From the NCBI GenBank assembly GCA_002361425.1, contig DESW01000023.1:1-26995 (forward strand): a stretch of 26,995 nucleotides of DNA, in the 5' to 3' direction. Shown piece after piece: positions 1-7,853 of this stretch. A program made the translations under genes and the position numbers. The notes under the pieces are model-generated. The model saw only the letters and a list, made by a program, of their open reading frames with translations, was not told the DNA's origin and made no database searches. Origin of the DNA: Candidatus Saccharibacteria bacterium UBA3304 (GTDB lineage: Bacteria; Patescibacteriota; Saccharimonadia; Saccharimonadales; Saccharimonadaceae). How positions within the stretch are numbered: position 1 is the stretch's first letter; the number at the start of each line of letters is the position of its first letter.

Positions 1-478
1 TAATCATGTCGTCGATGGCTTTTTCGGCACGTTTCTTTGCATCATCTGGGAGCTCAAGGTTCTTGATTTCCTTGCGAGCGTCATCGCGAGCCTGGCGGAG
101 AGAGATTTTAGCCTCTTCGACCTTGCCACTAGCGGTCTTTACGATTTCCTTACGGCGTTCCTCGGTAAGTGGTGGGATTGGAACGCGAATAACACGGCCA
201 TCGTCAGATGGGTTAAGACCAAGAGCCTGGTCGGCGCGAATTGCGCTAGAAATCTTATCGATATTGGACATATCGTAAGGAGTAATAAGGAGCATAGTTG
301 CACCAGAAACAGAAATGTTAGCAATCTGATTAAGTGGGGTGTACTGACCGTAAACCTCGGCTTTTATGTTTGCAAGCATGTCTGGATGTGCGCGTCCGGT
401 ACGAACCTTCTTCATTTCTTCCTTGAAGCGTTCTACGGTTGCGGTCATTTTAGCTTTTACGCCGTTAGTATCGAACAT
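1..478 (-). CDS. frr: Ribosome recycling factor, 3' end cut by window edge
   Basis: Ribosome recycling factor works with EF-G to split the post-termination ribosome. The reading frame opens with ATG at 478 and runs 159 residues without a stop to base 1, so only the last roughly 25 residues of a usual 185-residue protein are missing. Family features are visible: the N-terminal helix with KKVRTGRAHPDML (conserved RTGRA-type motif), the beta segment PLNQIANISV, and the C-terminal helix with PPLTEERRKEIVK followed by a charged helix. The start lies 22 bases inside the end of parB, with a good Shine-Dalgarno sequence (GAGGAG) about 11 bases upstream, so it is the last visible gene of the minus-strand parA-parB cluster and probably translationally coupled. 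Function is assigned from sequence similarity and is secure. Confidence 0.95.
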   Translation of the reverse strand, partial: MFDTNGVKAKMTATVERFKEEMKKVRTGRAHPDMLANIKAEVYGQYTPLNQIANISVSGATMLLITPYDMSNIDKISSAIRADQALGLNPSDDGRVIRVPIPPLTEERRKEIVKTASGKVEEAKISLRQARDDARKEIKNLELPDDAKKRAEKAIDDMI

Positions 479-1335
479 AATTTTTCTAGCTCCTCTTTAT
501 TCTTAAATTTTATCACGATTTCACCGGTGCCACGGGCGCTGGTCTTGATTGCGGTCTTCATGCCGAGGCGATCACTAATGCTCTCGGCGTAAGTATCGGT
601 TTCCTGTTTTTCGCGTTCAGCACCAGCTTTTACTGCCTTCGCGCGATTATTGAGGTTAACTTTGTACTGCTCAACCTTACGAGCAGACCAGCCCTCGTCA
701 ATAATCTTCGGAAGAACCTTTTCGATCTGCGCCTCATCAAGCGTTACGAGCGGGCGCATCTGGCCTTCGGAAAGCTTGTGCTCAACCATGGCATGCTTTG
801 CGCTATCCGGGAGGTTAAGCAAGCGAGTCGTATTAATAATTGCGGATTCGCTCTTGCCGACACGCTTCGCGATTTCGGCATTAGAGAGATTGAATTGCGA
901 ACGGAATTTTGCGTAGACAGTTGCGATTTCGATTGGATTCAAATCTTCACGCTGAACGTTCTCGATAAGAGAAATTTCAAGGCGTTTCTGTTGGTCGAGC
1001 GTGCGGACGATAGCCGGAATCGTATCGAGATTTGCCATGCGGCTTGCGCGCCAACGACGTTCGCCGGCAACAATCTGGTACTTATCGCCTTCTTTTACGA
1101 CGACGATAGGTTGAACAACGCCATTCTCCTTAATGGAACGAGAAAGAGCCTCAAGCTGCTTTTCGTCGAATTCGCGGCGAGGCTGGTCTGGATCTGGAAT
1201 AATCTGATCGATAGCGATCTCTACGAGTTTGCTGTTCTTTTCGTCTTCTTCCGCAGTTGGATCAAAAAAGTCATCAACGGTGTCGGTTGGGATTAGTTTA
1301 TCTAATCCGCGGCCTAGTCCACGCATTGCGCTCAT
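457..1335 (-). CDS. parB: Chromosome partitioning protein ParB (CTP-dependent DNA clamp)
   Basis: ParB binds parS sites near the origin, loads as a CTP-gated sliding clamp and works with ParA in chromosome segregation. The 292-residue protein has the usual opening RGLGRGLDKLIP, a ParB/Srx nucleotide domain at about 37-130 with the CTP-binding motif GERRWRA (91-97) and ENVQREDLNP (125-134), a helix-turn-helix at about 140-185 (NAEIAKRVGKSESAI), and a C-terminal dimerisation region after about 230. Its ATG overlaps the parA stop as ATGA (1332-1335), which supports this start over the Met three codons later and indicates translational coupling. Its own 3' end overlaps frr. I saw no parS-like 16-mer in the window by eye, so its sites are presumably elsewhere. 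Confidence 0.96.
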   Translation of the reverse strand: MSAMRGLGRGLDKLIPTDTVDDFFDPTAEEDEKNSKLVEIAIDQIIPDPDQPRREFDEKQLEALSRSIKENGVVQPIVVVKEGDKYQIVAGERRWRASRMANLDTIPAIVRTLDQQKRLEISLIENVQREDLNPIEIATVYAKFRSQFNLSNAEIAKRVGKSESAIINTTRLLNLPDSAKHAMVEHKLSEGQMRPLVTLDEAQIEKVLPKIIDEGWSARKVEQYKVNLNNRAKAVKAGAEREKQETDTYAESISDRLGMKTAIKTSARGTGEIVIKFKNKEELEKLCSILTA

Positions 1336-2159
1336 TTAACACGCTCCATTACTTCTTCGGCGAGAGCCTTGTAAGACTTTGCGCCCTTAGAGAAGCGGTC
1401 ATACTGGCCAATCGCTACACCGTGGCTTGGTGCCTCAGCGAGACGAACGTTACGCGGGATAGTAACATCAAATACTTTGTCTTTGAAGTAGCGTTTAACT
1501 TCGGCAAGAACCTGGGAGCTAAGCGAAGTACGCTTATCATACATCGTTGCGAGCACACCGAGAAGCTTGAGCTTTGGATTGATACCCTTCTTGATGTCAT
1601 TAACAGTCTTAAGAAGATCTGCGACACCCTCGAGTGCGTAGTATTCAGTCTGGACTGGAAGAAGCAGATAGTTAGCTGCCGCCATACCGTTAACAGTGAG
1701 AAGCGAAAGGCTTGGCTGGCTATCAATGATAATAAAATCATAATCTTTAGCAACCGAAGCGATAGCATGTTTAAGGATAAAGAATTTGTCTGGGCTAGAC
1801 TTCGCGTTCATGTTAACTTCTGCATCTGCGAGCTCAACATTAGTTGGCGCAAGATAGAGGTTCTTGCATTTCTTCTTGTCTGGTTGAACGATAATATCCT
1901 TGAGCTCGACCTTTGCTGGAGCCTCTTCGCCCTCCTCGAGTTCATCTTCATTAATCGAACCGCTAAGCATCACGGCGCTAATAGTCTTAGTAGCGTCTTT
2001 TTCTTTGATGCCAAGGCCAGAGCTAGCGTTGCCCTGAGGATCAAAATCTATAAGCAAAGTTTTCTTTCCTGCCTTTGCGAGATAAAAAGCCAAGTTGACA
2101 GACGTAGTGGTCTTGCCAACACCTCCTTTTTGATTGGTAATCGTAATCACCTTTGCCAT
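1332..2159 (-). CDS. parA: Chromosome partitioning ATPase ParA/Soj
   Basis: ParA is a deviant-Walker ATPase that binds DNA non-specifically and moves ParB-bound origins. The 275-residue protein begins MAKVITITNQ and has the deviant Walker A KGGVGKTT (11-18), Walker A' with DFDPQGNASSGLG (about 39-51), and a Walker B-like segment IIIDSQPSLSLLT where DxPPS is more usual. An acidic stretch (EDELEEGEEAP type, about 70-85) sits between core strands and looks like a lineage-specific insertion. The gene follows the Mur-like gene after 9 bases and overlaps parB by 4 bases, so the four genes probably share one transcript. Length and motifs match chromosomal Soj rather than MinD or a plasmid type Ib protein. 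Confidence 0.95.
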   Translation of the reverse strand: MAKVITITNQKGGVGKTTTSVNLAFYLAKAGKKTLLIDFDPQGNASSGLGIKEKDATKTISAVMLSGSINEDELEEGEEAPAKVELKDIIVQPDKKKCKNLYLAPTNVELADAEVNMNAKSSPDKFFILKHAIASVAKDYDFIIIDSQPSLSLLTVNGMAAANYLLLPVQTEYYALEGVADLLKTVNDIKKGINPKLKLLGVLATMYDKRTSLSSQVLAEVKRYFKDKVFDVTIPRNVRLAEAPSHGVAIGQYDRFSKGAKSYKALAEEVMERVK

Positions 2160-2168
2160 AATACTATT

Positions 2169-3116
2169 CTACCACAAGTAAGAGTCAATAATCTCTGGAA
2201 GTGGAATTTCGAGTAGTACTAGGCAGTTTTCGTCGAGACGTTCGCCGAGATGGCTAATGAGGTCGAGTTCGTTTGTAAAGAATAGAACCTTTTTGTGAGC
2301 ATTATTTACTGGCTTCTGACCGAGGATGAGAACCTCTGAAACCATATCGAAGTCAATCTTTGCGAGCTTACGCACATCGTCAGTTACGAGGATGCGATCT
2401 GGAGCTTGAATGTTATAGAGCGCCCGCATGCCATACTTAAGCGAAGTTGCCGAAGTAGAAGCGGAGTCATCCAAAATGACGCTATTATGAAGGCCTTTGG
2501 CCGGGGACATACGGCCATGCACTGGGCGAATCGCTGCAACACCAGCAAGAATCTTCTCACGGTCAATCTGGAACATTTTAGCAATAGCGCAGGCCATAAC
2601 GACTGGGCGCATATTATGCTCGCCGATAAGCTTAACGACAACAGGAATATGCTCGCGTTCTGGGTTGACGATATCACCAGCCTGACCGTCGAGGCCGGAA
2701 TCGTGATTCTCGAAGTAGAAGTCAGCTGGAAGCTCATCGCCATAAGTCGTAATCTCTGGATTGCGGAGATACTTAGCAAACTGCTGAGGAACGTCGTTAT
2801 AGTTGATAACGACATGCTTTGCGCGATTAGCAAGCGCAAAGAATTCGCGAGCTTCCTCGTCCGTTTCGCAGCTAGTAATAACTACGATATCTGGATTAAT
2901 CTCTGGGAATTCGCTCATAGACTTGTAGTCTAGAACTACAACATCTGGATCAGCAGCTTTATTGACGCCCATAGTGACCGTCAAAGCCTGGCCGAGAATC
3001 ATGCCAATACAGCGAATGGCAGATTTGCGGCCATAAGAACCGGTGATGACGATGGTTTTTATCTGAGGATTCTTACGGAAGTAACGCTCGATTTTGCTCT
3101 TAGCGTCAAAGATCAT
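2169..3116 (-). CDS. Mur ligase-like protein with a degenerate ATP-binding loop
   Basis: This 315-residue protein has the order of parts of a Mur-ligase central and C-terminal domain: a P-loop region at 26-32, a GEHNMRP motif at 165-171 (GxHN in active ligases), GRM at 201-203 and a DDSAS segment at 216-220 where MurF has DSYNANP. Active ligases of this shape read GSYGKTS in the loop; here it reads GSYGRKS, so the catalytic Lys and Thr positions are altered and ATP use is doubtful. It is also shorter than MurE or MurF (about 450 residues) and lacks the N-terminal UDP-sugar domain. Its ATG overlaps the stop of the HdeD-like gene by one base (TAATG). The position just before parA suggests a link to cell-cycle or envelope control, which is inference. 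It may be a ligand-binding pseudoenzyme. Confidence 0.7.
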   Translation of the reverse strand: MIFDAKSKIERYFRKNPQIKTIVITGSYGRKSAIRCIGMILGQALTVTMGVNKAADPDVVVLDYKSMSEFPEINPDIVVITSCETDEEAREFFALANRAKHVVINYNDVPQQFAKYLRNPEITTYGDELPADFYFENHDSGLDGQAGDIVNPEREHIPVVVKLIGEHNMRPVVMACAIAKMFQIDREKILAGVAAIRPVHGRMSPAKGLHNSVILDDSASTSATSLKYGMRALYNIQAPDRILVTDDVRKLAKIDFDMVSEVLILGQKPVNNAHKKVLFFTNELDLISHLGERLDENCLVLLEIPLPEIIDSYLW

Positions 3117-3751
3117 TACTTCTTGCCTTTCTTGGTAGTCTTAGCAGTTTCTTTCTTTGCTGCTGGCTTGCGGCTATAAGATGCAAGCAATTCTTCCTTA
3201 GAATGAACACCGAAGAAGAGATCGGTAAGACCGTTAACCATGAGATAAGAACCGAAGATTGCGATGTGCGCTGCTGCGCCAAGGTTAGTGCCACCAAACA
3301 TCATGAAGGCGAGGATACAGCCAATCATACCGTTAACGACCCACATGAAGCGGTCAGTAACGTTGTCGAAGCTAGCAAAGCCCATTGCGATAGTAACGAT
3401 GGAAGCAAAGACAACATAGGCCGATAAGTAAGTAATGCGTAGCCAGGTTAGTTCGTCTGCACTCTTTGCATTTGGATCGATTGTGTAGAGCAAAGCGACG
3501 GCAATGAAGAGCTCGATTGCGCCTAGGATTAGTGGAAAGCCCCAGTTATGAGAGCGGCGAGTGCGATAAAGCACGTTTGCAATCTCGATGAAGGCGAGAC
3601 CAAACATAGTCCAACCAACAATCTGGGTCATTAATGATAAATCGTTTTTAGGAGCGAACATGAGGCAGAGACCTGCTACTACCGAAATCGCACCCTTCAT
3701 GGCAAATGTAAGCCAATGACTTTCGACAAATTTAGTTTTTTTATTGCTCAC
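3116..3751 (-). CDS. HdeD/DUF308-like multi-pass membrane protein
   Basis: A 211-residue integral membrane protein with about six hydrophobic helices between residues 15 and 175, arranged as three helix pairs as in the HdeD/DUF308 family, and a cytoplasmic Lys/Ala-rich tail (about 190-211). The near-C-terminal pattern GSYLMVNGLTDLFFGV resembles the repeated helix end of that family. HdeD proteins are linked to acid stress in enterobacteria, but no function can be claimed here. The start is GTG at 3751, chosen because AAGGAG lies 9 bases upstream and no better codon is available. It is the first gene of the minus-strand unit that continues into the Mur-like gene, parA, parB and frr, and has a credible promoter at 3779-3807. 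Confidence 0.7.
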   Translation of the reverse strand: MSNKKTKFVESHWLTFAMKGAISVVAGLCLMFAPKNDLSLMTQIVGWTMFGLAFIEIANVLYRTRRSHNWGFPLILGAIELFIAVALLYTIDPNAKSADELTWLRITYLSAYVVFASIVTIAMGFASFDNVTDRFMWVVNGMIGCILAFMMFGGTNLGAAAHIAIFGSYLMVNGLTDLFFGVHSKEELLASYSRKPAAKKETAKTTKKGKK

Positions 3752-3762
3752 TTGAAAAAGCT

Positions 3763-3781
3763 CCTTAAATCTAATTTAAGG
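3763..3781 (-). repeat. Perfect 8-bp inverted repeat over the start of the HdeD-parAB transcript
   Basis: CCTTAAAT, a 3-base centre and ATTTAAGG form a perfect inverted repeat. It overlaps the 3' end of the predicted -10 box (3779-3784) and part of the Shine-Dalgarno sequence AAGGAG. It could be a repressor operator at the transcription start or, if transcription starts further upstream, an RNA hairpin hiding the ribosome binding site. Confidence 0.6.
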
Positions 3782-3807
3782 ATACAACACGCTTATGCTT
3801 TTTGCAA
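3779..3807 (-). promoter_or_regulatory. Predicted sigma70 promoter for the HdeD-mur-parA-parB-frr unit
   Basis: On the minus strand TTGCAA (3807-3802) is followed after 17 bases by TATCCT (3784-3779). The predicted start near 3772 leaves a leader of about 20 bases with AAGGAG before the GTG at 3751. No other credible promoter was seen upstream of parA or parB. Confidence 0.55.
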
Positions 3808-3818
3808 TAATTTATCCC

Positions 3819-4838
3819 TTAAACGTGGCGGATTTTGGCACGTGTTTTTTCGATAATATAGTCGAGTTTGTATTTAGCTGGACTAATAATCATATCGTGT
3901 GCGTGGAGATACTTGAGCTCCTCAACGCCGAAGCTACGTTTGAATTGGCTAACGCCATAGAAACGATGCTTGGTCTCATCGAGGCCAGTAATGCCCCAGA
4001 AGTTATAGCGCTTAATGCCGCGCTCGCGCGCATCGCGCATCGCCTGCATGTGAAGAAGCGGCGCGCCAGAATACTTAGTACCGAGTGCGGTCGAAACGCC
4101 ATAGTGATAGCTGGCTTCGTTGCCGTAGAAAATCATGAAGTTCTGTGCAAGAATCTCGTCACCGAGCTTTGCAGTATAGAGCTTAACCTCGTCATATTTA
4201 GCGAAGGCCTCGAACTGTTTGGTTAGGAAGCTCTCGGAAAACTCTACGAAGCCATGACGTTTAGCGGTCTCGAGTTCAATCTGATAGAATTCGTGAATAT
4301 CTTTCGGATCAGTGCTGGTCGTAACAGTAATTCCGTTCTTCTCTGCCTTGCGGATCTTGCGGCGAAGGCCCTGAGCAGCACCAGCAAGGATTTCCTCTTC
4401 GGTTTTATTTAGGTCTAGAATACCAGCATATTCAACGGAAAGATAAATTGGCGCAGGCTTAAGGCCAAGTTCCTTGAAGAGCGCGCGATTCTTTGGCGTT
4501 TCTTCAATTTGCGGACGAATACGGACAAATACACATTTGGCCGCCTTTGCTTGCTCGCGAATATCATTAAAGATTGCCTCGCGGAGAGCTTTTTTACTCC
4601 AATCCATAATAGGACCACCGGCAATTGCCATATAGGTGCCACGCTTGGCGGTTTCTACCTGGCCAACGTAAGCAGCAACGATTTCGCCGTCTTTGTCGAC
4701 TGCGACGCGACGAACAACTTTCTTGCCGCGCGCTTCATGAAAATCACCCCAAGCCCAAGAATGCAAAAAGTTCGCATCGGCATGGCCAGTGACGAATTTG
4801 TCCCATTTTTTCTGATCAGTTGCGTCGATAATTTGCAT
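3819..4838 (-). CDS. FemX/FemAB-family peptidoglycan bridge aminoacyltransferase, copy 2
   Basis: FemX-type enzymes take an amino acid from aminoacyl-tRNA and add it to the peptide stem of lipid II or a related precursor. The 339-residue protein (usual length about 340) has two GNAT-like halves: residues 1-150 ending at PAPIYLSVEYAGIL, and 150-339 with RRKIRKAEKNGITV, the typical basic helix after the first half, then YGNEASYHYGVST, YNFWGITG and FKRSFGVEELKYL near the end. The coiled-coil arm of true FemA is absent, as in FemX. AGGAG lies 5-6 bases before ATG 4838. It follows a paralogue after 8 bases, so the pair arose by tandem duplication. Which amino acid it adds cannot be read from sequence. 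Confidence 0.85.
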   Translation of the reverse strand: MQIIDATDQKKWDKFVTGHADANFLHSWAWGDFHEARGKKVVRRVAVDKDGEIVAAYVGQVETAKRGTYMAIAGGPIMDWSKKALREAIFNDIREQAKAAKCVFVRIRPQIEETPKNRALFKELGLKPAPIYLSVEYAGILDLNKTEEEILAGAAQGLRRKIRKAEKNGITVTTSTDPKDIHEFYQIELETAKRHGFVEFSESFLTKQFEAFAKYDEVKLYTAKLGDEILAQNFMIFYGNEASYHYGVSTALGTKYSGAPLLHMQAMRDARERGIKRYNFWGITGLDETKHRFYGVSQFKRSFGVEELKYLHAHDMIISPAKYKLDYIIEKTRAKIRHV

Positions 4839-4846
4839 TTCTTCTC

Positions 4847-5863
4847 CTATAGGTGACGTTTTTTCTTACGGATTGTTTCTAGTGCGTGAACCAAGCGATA
4901 ATGCATTGGTTTAATGACGAGGTCGTGAGCGGAAAGATAAGCTACCTGCTCGCCGCCAAAGCCCGTCTTGAAGGTCGTGACGCCAGCGTAGCGGTGATGC
5001 GGTGAGTTTGGTGGCGCAATGCCGAAAAGGTTGTAGCGCTTGAGGCCAAGAGCCTTAGCGTCCTGAATAATCTGCCATTGCAATGCATATGCGCCCGGAA
5101 GCTTGCGACCTTCGAGCGTAGAAGCTGCTTCATGATAAATCGCCTCTGGCGCCTGAAGCAAAACCTCGCCTTTTGCGAGCACTTTGCCGTCGAGGCTGGC
5201 CGTATAAATGCGAGCCTTATCGCCAAAAACTTCGTGCTGAGACAAAATCAAATGGCGGCTAGACGGAATGAAGCCCTGACGCTCAGCGGTTTCGAGCTGA
5301 AGATCATAGAAATCATTAAAGGCTTTTTCAGTCGTTTCATAGCTAACCTTGATGCCGAGTTTTTGTGCACGACGAACCTCATAGCGAGTCTGGCGGCGCA
5401 TTTCGGCCATTAACTCGTCATCCGACTTAGTAATATCGAGCATGACGGTATGCTCAGCATGAAGATGCATCGGCGACTTTACGAGCTTAAGACGTTCAGC
5501 GAGCTTGCGATGTTGCTCGGTGTCTGGGATATTTGGACGCATACGCACGAATACGCACTTATTAGCCTCAGCAACCTTGGCGATTTCTTTCAAGAAGAAA
5601 CGCAAAGCCTTAATGTCGCCATCCCAATCGAGCAATGGACCGCCTGGAATTTCAAGATAGCGGCCACGCTTAGCTGGCTTCAAAATGACGACGCTAGATC
5701 CAATTATTTTCTTTTCGTCGAAGAGGCCAAAACAGAAGACTTTCTTGCCGTCTTTTTCGTAGACCTTTGCCCAGCTAGAAGTCTGGAGAAAGTTTGCCTC
5801 TGGATGCTCTTTGCTAACATAGAGGTCGAGCGCTTCTGGCTCGATTTCCTTCAAATACATCAT
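4847..5863 (-). CDS. FemX/FemAB-family peptidoglycan bridge aminoacyltransferase, copy 1
   Basis: Paralogue of the next gene, 338 residues, with the same landmarks in the same order: EANFLQTSSWAKVYE near the N-terminus, GRYLEIPGGPLLDWD at about 89-103, CVFVRMRPNIP at about 125-135, the basic helix MRRQTRYEVRRAQKLGI, YNLFGIAPPN, and FKTGFGGEQVAYL near the C-terminus. These fit FemX-type lipid II aminoacyltransferases using charged tRNA in the cytoplasm. The gene starts inside the end of the hydrolase gene (ATGA, 5860-5863), so translation is coupled. Two consecutive FemX enzymes usually mean successive or alternative additions to a cross-bridge. That is inference for this organism, whose stem peptide is unknown. 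Confidence 0.85.
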   Translation of the reverse strand: MMYLKEIEPEALDLYVSKEHPEANFLQTSSWAKVYEKDGKKVFCFGLFDEKKIIGSSVVILKPAKRGRYLEIPGGPLLDWDGDIKALRFFLKEIAKVAEANKCVFVRMRPNIPDTEQHRKLAERLKLVKSPMHLHAEHTVMLDITKSDDELMAEMRRQTRYEVRRAQKLGIKVSYETTEKAFNDFYDLQLETAERQGFIPSSRHLILSQHEVFGDKARIYTASLDGKVLAKGEVLLQAPEAIYHEAASTLEGRKLPGAYALQWQIIQDAKALGLKRYNLFGIAPPNSPHHRYAGVTTFKTGFGGEQVAYLSAHDLVIKPMHYRLVHALETIRKKKRHL

Positions 5864-6561
5864 TTTGCGCGCTCCGCTAGACGAGCTAGTTGTTTAGCGA
5901 TTTCCTCAGCGAGCTCTGAGGTAGAAACGAGATAATGTGAATGGCGCCAGCCTGGTTTGGTCGTAAGTTCAGAATTAGGCAGTAATTCGTGCATCTTTTT
6001 GCCCTGGCGAAGTGGTGTAGTCTGGTCGTCTTCACCCCAGATAATCTGCGCGTTAGTCGTGACCTTCGTAATATCAAGGGTCTTGTCGGAATTAATCATA
6101 TTATCGAGGGTTTTCTTCATATTCTCTGGCGCATTCTCGTAGTCATTAGCGCCGATTACGCGATGAACTGCCTTGCGAATAAACTTGGATTTCTTGAGCG
6201 GTGAGAAGGCCTTAGAAAGCGCCTTTAGAACCATGCGACGATTCTCTTTTTCCCAGACGCCAGCTGCGTCAAGAAGGATAATACCATTGAGATAATCCGG
6301 CTCACTAGCGAGGAGATTCAAAAGGATGCGGCCGCCGTTACTGTGACCGAGCGCATAGCTGCCCTTTGGGAGCTTTTCGCGTGCCCACTTAGCGTAATCT
6401 TCGATCGTGAAGACTTTGTCCGATTTAGTGCCGAGACCTGGCACCTTGAGAAGTTCCGCTTCGACACCGAGTTTTTCGAGTTCGGCGATGACATCGTGCC
6501 ATGGCTCTGGCTTGTAGGTCCAGCCGTGGATAATATAGAGTTTCGGTAATTTCTTTGCCAT
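5860..6561 (-). CDS. Alpha/beta-hydrolase in the cell-wall operon
   Basis: A 233-residue cytoplasmic alpha/beta-hydrolase. The oxyanion-hole segment IIHGWT follows the first strand (about 10-15), the nucleophile elbow is GHSNGG with Ser74, the acid is in GEDDQTTP (Asp178 or Asp179) and the catalytic His is in WRHSHY (His207 or His209), so the triad appears complete. I chose ATG 6561 because it overlaps the preceding stop as TAATG, a junction type used repeatedly here. A TTG five codons upstream is a weaker alternative. The substrate cannot be inferred. Lying between a MurF-like ligase and two FemX genes, it may act on a peptidoglycan precursor or its lipid carrier, but a general esterase is equally possible. 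Confidence 0.8.
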   Translation of the reverse strand: MAKKLPKLYIIHGWTYKPEPWHDVIAELEKLGVEAELLKVPGLGTKSDKVFTIEDYAKWAREKLPKGSYALGHSNGGRILLNLLASEPDYLNGIILLDAAGVWEKENRRMVLKALSKAFSPLKKSKFIRKAVHRVIGANDYENAPENMKKTLDNMINSDKTLDITKVTTNAQIIWGEDDQTTPLRQGKKMHELLPNSELTTKPGWRHSHYLVSTSELAEEIAKQLARLAERAK

Positions 6562-7829
6562 TAGTTTAGTCCCCAACTTGCGCGACGTTTTTTATGAGCG
6601 GCGTCTTGGCGCGCAAGCTTTTCGACGTCGTTCGGATTTTCTAGTAACTTTTCAACAATCCATTCGAGATACTGACTACCTTTAAAGATAACGGTCTCTT
6701 TACCAGTGAGATTAGCTTCGAGATATTTGAGCGCCTGCTGTGGCTTATCGAAGGATTCAAAATCGCACTTGCCCTCGAGAAGCGGTGCAGTATATTTCTT
6801 GGTGCGGCGACCAATCATAACGATTTTCTCGGCCTTTGCGTCAAGCAAAAGCTGCGCGAGTTTCTTGTGCTCTTCGCCCTCAAGATTGCCCTGGTCGATG
6901 ATATCGCCAATTACGAGCCACTTGTGCGTAGTTTTCATTTCGCGCACCATTTCGAGCACAGTAGTCATGCTGATAATATGAGCATTGTAGCTAGAATCAA
7001 CAATCTTAATACCTTTCTTGCCATGGAGGAAGTTGCTGCGAGCTGGTGGCATCTTGAAATTCGAGAGATCAGTAGAGATTTTCTCGCCGAGATAGTCCAT
7101 AAGTTTGTCGAGCATGAGAATCTGAGTCGTTACATCGCGTGGCATTGGCTCAGCAAACTCAAACTTGCGGCGGCCAATCTCGAAGATTGCCTTCTCTGGA
7201 TACACTTCATAACTCTTGAGTTGCTCTTTTTTAACAGCCTCGACCTTAGCCTTAAGGTTAGCGGTTTTCTCGACCATAGTCTCATTATCGCCGTCGATTA
7301 AGACGAGCTTCTTAGTGTTCTCTGGGATAGTAGCGAATTCATGCGCAATCGCCTCGTCGATGTTGCTGAAGCGGCCACTCGTGACCTCTTTTTCATAGAA
7401 AACAGCATGAGAACGGCCAAGGCTGACCCAGCAGCTAACCTCTGGCTTGAGCCATTTAGCGACAAACTCTGCCTCATGTGGACGCTCGCCATCGCATTCA
7501 ACAACGTAGAACTTTTCGTGACGCTTGTAAGTAAAGGCGAGGAAAGGCGTCTTTAGAAGGAGACCGATCCAGTGTGCACGGCTGCCAGTGACACCTTTTT
7601 GGCCAAGCACGTCAAAAGCGATGCCAAAGGCGGAGTTCGCATTGTGTGAATAGTGCGCCTTATCACCGAGCTGACTCTCGACGAGATTCAGCATGGTAGT
7701 CTTGCCGGCGGAACCAGTGATAATAATCACGCGCGGATGCCAGCGCTTAAGTGAAATGTTTGCAAAAAATTTGAAGTAGCCAGCGGCCACAAAATAAAAT
7801 TTTTTCTTGAGATTAGCGATAATTGCCAT
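6561..7829 (-). CDS. MurF-like Mur ligase lacking the N-terminal UDP-binding domain
   Basis: ATP-dependent amino-acid or peptide ligase of the Mur family, 422 residues from ATG 7829. The P-loop GSAGKTT lies at only 39-45, whereas MurF carries a UDP-MurNAc-tripeptide domain of about 85 residues before it. Here there is only a short hydrophobic, aromatic-rich stretch (about 10-25) that may contact the membrane. MurF-like features follow: DSSYNAH (278-284), the counterpart of DSYNANP, and VIGDIIDQGNLEGEEH (about 306-321), the counterpart of the VLGDMxELG...H motif. The catalytic core looks intact. An upstream in-frame start would add 18 residues, but a TATAAT lies 7 bases before ATG 7829. It heads an operon with a hydrolase and two FemX genes. 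It may use a lipid-linked or shorter acceptor. Confidence 0.78.
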   Translation of the reverse strand: MAIIANLKKKFYFVAAGYFKFFANISLKRWHPRVIIITGSAGKTTMLNLVESQLGDKAHYSHNANSAFGIAFDVLGQKGVTGSRAHWIGLLLKTPFLAFTYKRHEKFYVVECDGERPHEAEFVAKWLKPEVSCWVSLGRSHAVFYEKEVTSGRFSNIDEAIAHEFATIPENTKKLVLIDGDNETMVEKTANLKAKVEAVKKEQLKSYEVYPEKAIFEIGRRKFEFAEPMPRDVTTQILMLDKLMDYLGEKISTDLSNFKMPPARSNFLHGKKGIKIVDSSYNAHIISMTTVLEMVREMKTTHKWLVIGDIIDQGNLEGEEHKKLAQLLLDAKAEKIVMIGRRTKKYTAPLLEGKCDFESFDKPQQALKYLEANLTGKETVIFKGSQYLEWIVEKLLENPNDVEKLARQDAAHKKRRASWGLN

Positions 7830-7836
7830 TTGTCTT

Positions 7837-7842
7837 ATTATA
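7837..7842 (-). promoter_or_regulatory. Extended -10 box for the MurF-like operon, likely leaderless
   Basis: The minus strand reads TGTTATAAT, a TGn-extended consensus -10, ending 7 bases before ATG 7829. The transcript should begin at or next to the start codon. No convincing -35 box was seen at 16-18 bases. Confidence 0.6.
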
Positions 7843-7853
7843 ACATCCGTTGA

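Noticed and set aside
1257..2216. Long plus-strand open frame of 319 codons
   Set aside because: It is antisense to parA, which has full family motifs; the frame has no recognisable domain or ribosome site.
1..3800. parS sites near parA-parB
   Set aside because: No sequence close to the usual 16-bp palindrome TGTTTCACGTGAAACA was found by eye, so none is reported.
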